Positions 1 through 6,342 of a stretch of DNA of 6,342 bases are shown here, one piece after another. Each line of letters opens with the position of its first letter. Position 1 is the first letter of the stretch. The stretch is from Bacteroidales bacterium UBA1204. Lineage in GTDB: Bacteria > Bacteroidota > Bacteroidia > Bacteroidales > F082. Location: contig DBXU01000102.1 of NCBI GenBank assembly GCA_002310075.1, positions 3,089 to 9,430 of the forward strand. Direction: 5' to 3'. The notes under the pieces are model-generated. The model had not been told where the DNA came from, searched no databases, and saw only the letters and a list, made by a program, of their open reading frames with translations. The position numbers and the translations under genes were made by a program.

Positions 1-1073
1 CGGTTCACACCTTTTATTAATACATACTGCCCATTGACCAAAAGTTTGCCATCCTTGATTTCCACAGTGCGGAAACCAATATGGTTTTCAAGTCGCTCAA
101 TCTCTTTTCCTTTTTTATCCAAAACTTTGATCTCCAATCGATATAGATTCGGATGTTCTGCTGACCACGGCTTGATATCTGCTAAATCACGACCAGCATC
201 TATAAAGAACCATCCATTCATTCCGGCCAAGTCTCGTTCTAATTTTAGAATCTCGTTTTCACCGTCTTTGATTGTCACTTCTACCTTTTCTTTCTTCAAA
301 TCTTTGCCAGTTTGATTCTGAAGAGTTATACAAATTAGAAATCTGCCTTTTTTGTATGTACTATCCAAATCTGCACAAACCTCATAATCAGCAATATTCA
401 GTTTTGGCTTGGAATAAACCACGACATCACGCTCGATGCCGCTCAAGCGCCAAAAGTCCTGGCATTCGAAGTAGGAGCCGTTGGAGAAACGATAGACCTT
501 GACGGCCAACGTGTTCTTCCCCACCTTGACGTATGGCGTAAGATCAAACTCGGCGTTGGTCTTGGCATCTTCCGTATAGCCCACAAACAGGCCGTTCACC
601 CAAACGTAATAGGCCGACTTTACGGCACCGAAGTTGATGAAAGTCAGGCGGTCTTTCCAAGTTTCTGGGATGTTGAATTCCGTTAGATAGCAGCCCACGG
701 GATTGTCGACCGTCGGGGCAAAAGGCGGCTCGTTCGGACGGAACTCGTTGTCGACATTGACATAGATGGGCGTTCCGTAGCCGTTCAGCTCCCAGTTGGC
801 GGGCACCTTGAGGGTTTTCCAACTCGAGGCATTGTAGCCCTCCTTATAGAAGTCGGCAGGCGCCTTCGAGGGCGAGTCCACCCATTGGAACTTCCAGTCG
901 CCGTTGAGGCATTGCGACCATGGCTCGCCTGCGGGGACGACATTCGTCCGAGGATACAGGCGATTGATCTCATAGACGTTGACGTCGTTCCAGGCGTTGA
1001 GCTCTGTTTCGGTTTGGGCTTGGAGGCTGGTCATCAGCAGACACAGCATTAGGGAGAGGATTGTTCTTTTCAT
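1..1073 (-). CDS. Secreted family 2 glycoside hydrolase, LacZ-like beta-galactosidase (N-terminal 357 codons, cut by window edge)
   Basis: GH2 enzymes of this type release terminal beta-linked sugars, usually galactose, from oligosaccharides. The frame is open without interruption from the ATG at 1073-1071 to the window edge. Residues 1-19 form a signal peptide (MKRT, a hydrophobic stretch, LQA before Q20), so the protein should be exported, probably to the periplasm. Residues about 55-220 are the jelly-roll sugar-binding domain: LNGDWKFQW (57-64), VPANWELNGYG (90-100), IYVN (103-106; N106 matches LacZ Asn102), GYTEDAK (165-171; D169 matches LacZ Asp201) and QDFWRLSGIERD (205-216). An immunoglobulin-like domain follows (about 222-335). 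The TIM barrel is just starting at VLIKGVN, the last residues visible. Both catalytic glutamates lie outside the window, so activity cannot be judged and substrate is inferred from family only. The visible 3' part (1-420) is about 37% GC and the remainder about 55%. Confidence 0.93.
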   Translation of the reverse strand, partial: MKRTILSLMLCLLMTSLQAQTETELNAWNDVNVYEINRLYPRTNVVPAGEPWSQCLNGDWKFQWVDSPSKAPADFYKEGYNASSWKTLKVPANWELNGYGTPIYVNVDNEFRPNEPPFAPTVDNPVGCYLTEFNIPETWKDRLTFINFGAVKSAYYVWVNGLFVGYTEDAKTNAEFDLTPYVKVGKNTLAVKVYRFSNGSYFECQDFWRLSGIERDVVVYSKPKLNIADYEVCADLDSTYKKGRFLICITLQNQTGKDLKKEKVEVTIKDGENEILKLERDLAGMNGWFFIDAGRDLADIKPWSAEHPNLYRLEIKVLDKKGKEIERLENHIGFRTVEIKDGKLLVNGQYVLIKGVN

Positions 1074-1092
1074 AGTTGTTGTCTTGATGCTT

Positions 1093-1145
1093 CCACACGG
1101 CGCTGCGCTGGTGTGGGGTAAATAGGATATCGTGTCTTCGACACG
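1093..1145 (-). other. Two stem-loops in the thioesterase-hydrolase gap
   Basis: The 75-bp gap holds two inverted repeats. CGTGTC-TTC-GACACG (1131-1145) starts three bases beyond the thioesterase stop codon. CCACAC (1093-1098) pairs with GTGTGG (1111-1116) around a GC-rich loop that is itself partly self-complementary, and ends about 20 bases before the hydrolase ATG. Neither is followed by a T-run on the minus strand, so neither is a standard rho-independent terminator. They could protect mRNA ends, attenuate read-through or affect hydrolase translation. No good -7 box for a separate hydrolase promoter is seen here. Confidence 0.4.
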
Positions 1146-1148
1146 GTG

Positions 1149-1544
1149 TTAATCTGCGTTCATCATCAGTTCCCTGTCGGCATCGGGGATGCGTTCCGCC
1201 TTGTTCGCCTCGCGGTCGTAATACACCACCACGGCGTGGCACAGCGTCTTCACCTCGCCCGTCTTGCTGTCGCGAAGGCACTGTTCCATCTTGAAGCTGG
1301 AGTTGCCTATCTCGGTGACGCGGCTCTCACAGACGATGGCGTCGTGGAACAGCACTGGATGGCGGAAGTCCAAGTCCACATGGACGAGGACATACTTGAA
1401 GGTGAGCCAGTCGATTTGCGACTTGAAGACATGTTCAAAGTAGCGGCTTCGACCCATGTCGAAGTAATTGCATTGCGACCCGTTGTTGACGTGGTTGTAG
1501 GGGTCGAGGTCGCTCATTCGGATTTGTATGGGACAGGAAAACAT
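1149..1544 (-). CDS. Hotdog-fold acyl-CoA thioesterase (4HBT / YbgC-FadM-like)
   Basis: A complete 131-residue cytoplasmic protein of the usual length for single-hotdog thioesterases, which hydrolyse acyl-CoA or acyl-ACP thioesters and work as dimers or tetramers. The N-terminal motif R9-M-S-D-L-D14-P-Y-N-H18-V-N-N21 followed by YFDMGRSRYFE is the family's active-site loop and helix; D14 aligns with the catalytic Asp17 of the Pseudomonas 4-hydroxybenzoyl-CoA thioesterase. The beta strands continue through VHVDLDFRHPVLFHDAI and the VVVYYDREANKAERIP C-terminal region. The ATG at 1544 is chosen because a good promoter box lies 24-31 bases upstream and the motif follows at the expected distance from the N-terminus. 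The substrate cannot be told from sequence. It is divergent from the membrane-protein gene and may be co-transcribed with the downstream hydrolase, though no functional link is obvious. Confidence 0.9.
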   Translation of the reverse strand: MFSCPIQIRMSDLDPYNHVNNGSQCNYFDMGRSRYFEHVFKSQIDWLTFKYVLVHVDLDFRHPVLFHDAIVCESRVTEIGNSSFKMEQCLRDSKTGEVKTLCHAVVVYYDREANKAERIPDADRELMMNAD

Positions 1545-1567
1545 AATTAGAATACTTATACTGACTA

Positions 1568-1575
1568 CAAAAATA
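1568..1575 (-). promoter_or_regulatory. Bacteroidetes -7 promoter box for the thioesterase gene
   Basis: Read on the minus strand this is TATTTTTG, a full match to TAnnTTTG. It would place the transcription start about 15-20 bases before the thioesterase ATG. A TTTG further upstream is about 29 bases away, too far for the usual -33 spacing, so only the -7 part is supported. Confidence 0.5.
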
Positions 1576-1617
1576 CATTTTTATCCCATCCGATGAGCCG
1601 AAAACAAAGATTTTGCC

Positions 1618-1625
1618 TATCTTTG
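1618..1625 (+). promoter_or_regulatory. Bacteroidetes -7 promoter box for the membrane protein-ligA operon
   Basis: TATCTTTG matches TAnnTTTG exactly and lies 19 bases before the ATG at 1645, implying a very short leader of about 10-15 bases. No TTTG is present 19-21 bases upstream, so the -33 element is weak or absent. This is the only promoter candidate I see for both the membrane protein and ligA. Confidence 0.5.
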
Positions 1626-1644
1626 CCTTCAAAACAGACATGCC

Positions 1645-5575
<3,931 letters not shown>

Positions 5576-5596
5576 CGTTGTCAGTAATTATTGATG

Positions 5597-5604
5597 CAAA
5601 GATG
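5597..5604 (-). promoter_or_regulatory. Possible -7 box for the aminotransferase gene
   Basis: On the minus strand this reads CATCTTTG, one base off TAnnTTTG, about 22 bases before the aminotransferase ATG. It sits in a tandem pair of the 8-mer GATGCAAA (plus strand, 5593-5600 and 5601-5608). No -33 TTTG at proper spacing is seen. Confidence 0.35.
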
Positions 5605-5647
5605 CAAAAAAACCGCCGTATCCTGCATGGGATTTGGAAAAAAGATG

Positions 5648-5655
5648 TATCTTTG
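5648..5655 (+). promoter_or_regulatory. Bacteroidetes -7 promoter box for tRNA-Tyr
   Basis: TATCTTTG matches TAnnTTTG and is followed by GC, as in many Bacteroidetes tRNA promoters. It lies 35 bases upstream of the mature tRNA 5' end, giving a leader of roughly 25-30 bases to be removed by RNase P. The -33 region is not convincing. Confidence 0.6.
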
Positions 5656-5690
5656 CAGCGTCAAACAAAGACAAAGTTCTTTTTATGGCT

Positions 5691-5772
5691 GGGGGAGTCG
5701 CATAGTGGCAATTGCAACAGACTGTAAATCTGTCCGGGAATCCGTTCGGTGGTTCGAGTCCACCTTCCCCCA
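5691..5772 (+). tRNA. tRNA-Tyr (anticodon GUA)
   Basis: An 82-base class II tRNA that folds completely. The acceptor GGGGGAG (5691-5697) pairs with TTCCCCC (5765-5771), with one G-U pair, and A5772 is the discriminator. The D-stem is GCA/TGC (5700-5702 with 5713-5715), with GG in its loop. The anticodon stem ACAGA/TCTGT (5717-5721, 5729-5733) carries a loop with anticodon GTA at 5724-5726. The 14-base variable arm (5734-5747) forms CGG/CCG. The T-stem GGTGG/CCACC encloses TTCGAGT. The long variable arm plus GUA identify tyrosine. A full CCA is not encoded (CACA follows the discriminator), so the end must be added by CCA-adding enzyme. Confidence 0.97.
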
Positions 5773-5778
5773 CACATG

Positions 5779-5802
5779 AAGCCCTCACGAGGGCTTTTTT
5801 TG
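5779..5802 (+). terminator. Rho-independent terminator of tRNA-Tyr
   Basis: The seven-base stem AAGCCCT/AGGGCTT (5779-5785 with 5790-5796) with a CACG loop runs into seven Ts ending at 5801. It starts six bases after the tRNA and ends that transcript, so the RRM gene is separately transcribed. Confidence 0.85.
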
Positions 5803-5877
5803 TTTTATAGACCTTCCCCCTTACCTTCCCGTCATATTCTTTTCTTAATCAACTATTTTTATGATTTTTAGTCATTT

Positions 5878-5910
5878 TTTGACGAACGAATGCATTATTA
5901 ATTATTTTTG
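5878..5910 (+). promoter_or_regulatory. Consensus Bacteroidetes promoter of the RRM gene
   Basis: The -33 element TTTG (5878-5881) and the -7 element TATTTTTG (5903-5910) are 21 bases apart, matching the known TTTG-N19-21-TAnnTTTG pattern on both boxes. The start would fall near 5917, giving a leader of about 14 bases. The upstream region 5830-5877 is very AT-rich, as expected of a strong promoter. This is the best full promoter in the window. Confidence 0.75.
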
Positions 5911-5930
5911 CATGTTTAAAAGTTTTGATT

Positions 5931-6242
5931 ATGAAGATTTTTGTCGCCAAACTAGCGTTTAAAACAACTGCTGAAGACCTTAGGGCGCTGTATGAACAGT
6001 TCGGTACGGTGGAGTCATGCAAGGTGATCATGGACCACGAAACCGGACGTTCGAAATGCTACGGGTTTGTCGAAATGCCCAACGACGACGAGGCCTATAA
6101 AGCCATCGTTGAGACCGACGAAACCGAGTTCATGGGCAGCGAACTGCAAGTCAAGAAATCTCGTCCCCAGGTGACCGCTCCGGCAAAACCGAAAAGACCG
6201 AGATACCAAAAGCCTGACTCCGACGAAGTGGGAAACCTGTAA
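5931..6242 (+). CDS. Small single-RRM RNA-binding protein
   Basis: A complete 103-residue protein with one RNA recognition motif, residues about 1-77. RNP2 is IFVAKL (3-8), with Lys7 where eukaryotic RRMs usually have Asn. RNP1 is KCYGFVEM (42-49), with aromatic Tyr44 and Phe46 in the RNA-contact positions. The fold order fits beta-alpha-beta-beta-alpha-beta, with helix 1 at TAEDLRALYEQFG and the loop DHETGRSK before RNP1. A tail of about 25 residues (79-103) is rich in Pro, Lys and Arg, then acidic at the very end, and is probably disordered. Such proteins are abundant in Bacteroidetes, where some act as broad post-transcriptional regulators; the target here is unknown. The ATG at 5931 is preferred over a TTG two codons earlier because RRMs of this type begin M-[KN]-I-[FY]. 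It has its own promoter and stands alone between two tRNA genes. Confidence 0.94.
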   Translation: MKIFVAKLAFKTTAEDLRALYEQFGTVESCKVIMDHETGRSKCYGFVEMPNDDEAYKAIVETDETEFMGSELQVKKSRPQVTAPAKPKRPRYQKPDSDEVGNL

Positions 6243-6251
6243 TAAGGCTGA

Positions 6252-6265
6252 TTTTTTCGAAAAAA
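6252..6265. repeat. Perfect AT-rich palindrome after the RRM gene
   Basis: TTTTTTCGAAAAAA is a perfect 14-base palindrome starting nine bases past the RRM stop codon. Its right part, TTCGAAAAAA, recurs at 6275-6284. There is no GC-rich stem with a following T-run, so a clear terminator for the RRM transcript is missing and read-through into the next tRNA is possible. Confidence 0.5.
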
Positions 6266-6267
6266 GA

Positions 6268-6297
6268 CTTGCACTTCGAAAAAAATGCGTATTTTTG
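6268..6297 (+). promoter_or_regulatory. Promoter of the right-edge tRNA
   Basis: TATTTTTG (6290-6297) fits TAnnTTTG, and CTTG (6268-6271) lies 18 bases upstream as an imperfect -33 box. The tRNA begins 17 bases after the -7 box, so the leader is short. Confidence 0.6.
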
Positions 6298-6314
6298 CAC
6301 CCGCAAATAAAGAT

Positions 6315-6342
6315 GGTCTGGTAGCTCAGCTGGATAGAGCAA
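6315..6342 (+). tRNA. tRNA gene, 5' part only (anticodon outside window)
   Basis: Acceptor 5' strand GGTCTGG (6315-6321), then T and A at positions 8 and 9, D-stem GCTC (6324-6327), D-loop AGCTGGATA with the conserved GG, and closing GAGC (6337-6340). The arrangement is canonical for a class I tRNA. The window ends just before the anticodon arm, so the amino acid cannot be read; naming one would be a guess. Confidence 0.9.

Noticed and set aside
34..502. Two plus-strand open frames over the left edge
   Set aside because: They are antisense to the hydrolase, whose frame and GH2 motifs are continuous here. Their Ser/Phe/Lys-rich translations look like non-coding AT-rich DNA.
5593..5608. Tandem GATGCAAA repeat as a possible regulator binding site
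   Set aside because: There are only two 8-base copies and they overlap the probable -7 box, so promoter sequence explains them adequately.
5588..5788. Short open frames on both strands across the tRNA-Tyr gene
   Set aside because: The region is a fully folded tRNA plus promoter and terminator; the translations reflect structural RNA.

Overview
The window is a piece of ordinary-looking chromosome from a member of the Bacteroidetes, most likely the order Bacteroidales. Three things point there. Most transcription units begin with a TAnnTTTG box, the Bacteroidetes -7 element, close to the start, usually without a clear Shine-Dalgarno sequence. There is a small single-RRM RNA-binding protein of the kind common in this phylum. 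The LigA and MalY/PatB-type proteins also have Bacteroidetes-like wording. I cannot name a genus. Most of the DNA is moderately GC-rich, with AT-rich spacers.

Layout. (1) 1-1073, minus strand: the first 357 codons of a secreted family 2 glycoside hydrolase (LacZ-like beta-galactosidase), cut by the left edge just as the catalytic barrel begins. Its part at 1-420 is strikingly AT-rich compared with the rest of the gene. (2) 1149-1544, minus strand: a hotdog-fold acyl-CoA thioesterase, lying 75 bp upstream of the hydrolase and possibly co-transcribed with it. (3) 1545-1644: a divergent promoter region. (4) 1645-2319, plus strand: a polytopic membrane protein resembling the N-terminal half of a Bacteroidetes GT-C glycosyltransferase, joined by an ATGA overlap to (5) ligA at 2316-4418, a complete NAD-dependent DNA ligase. 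(6) 4415-5575, minus strand: a PLP-dependent MalY/PatB-type aminotransferase/C-S lyase that converges on ligA, with overlapping stop codons. (7) 5576-5690: a second divergent promoter region. (8) 5691-5772: tRNA-Tyr(GUA) with its own rho-independent terminator. (9) 5931-6242: the RRM protein behind a near-ideal Bacteroidetes promoter. (10) 6315 to the right edge: the 5' part of another tRNA with its promoter.

The genes do not form one pathway. They are housekeeping functions (DNA ligation, translation, RNA binding, amino-acid sulfur metabolism, acyl-CoA hydrolysis) beside one polysaccharide-degradation gene. I found no CRISPR array, insertion sequence, phage gene, toxin-antitoxin pair or defence system, and no convincing new biological system. 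The points that merit a second look are the composition break inside the hydrolase gene, the half-length glycosyltransferase fused by overlap to ligA, and the tail-to-tail overlap of ligA with the aminotransferase. There is no gene-free stretch above 300 bases.
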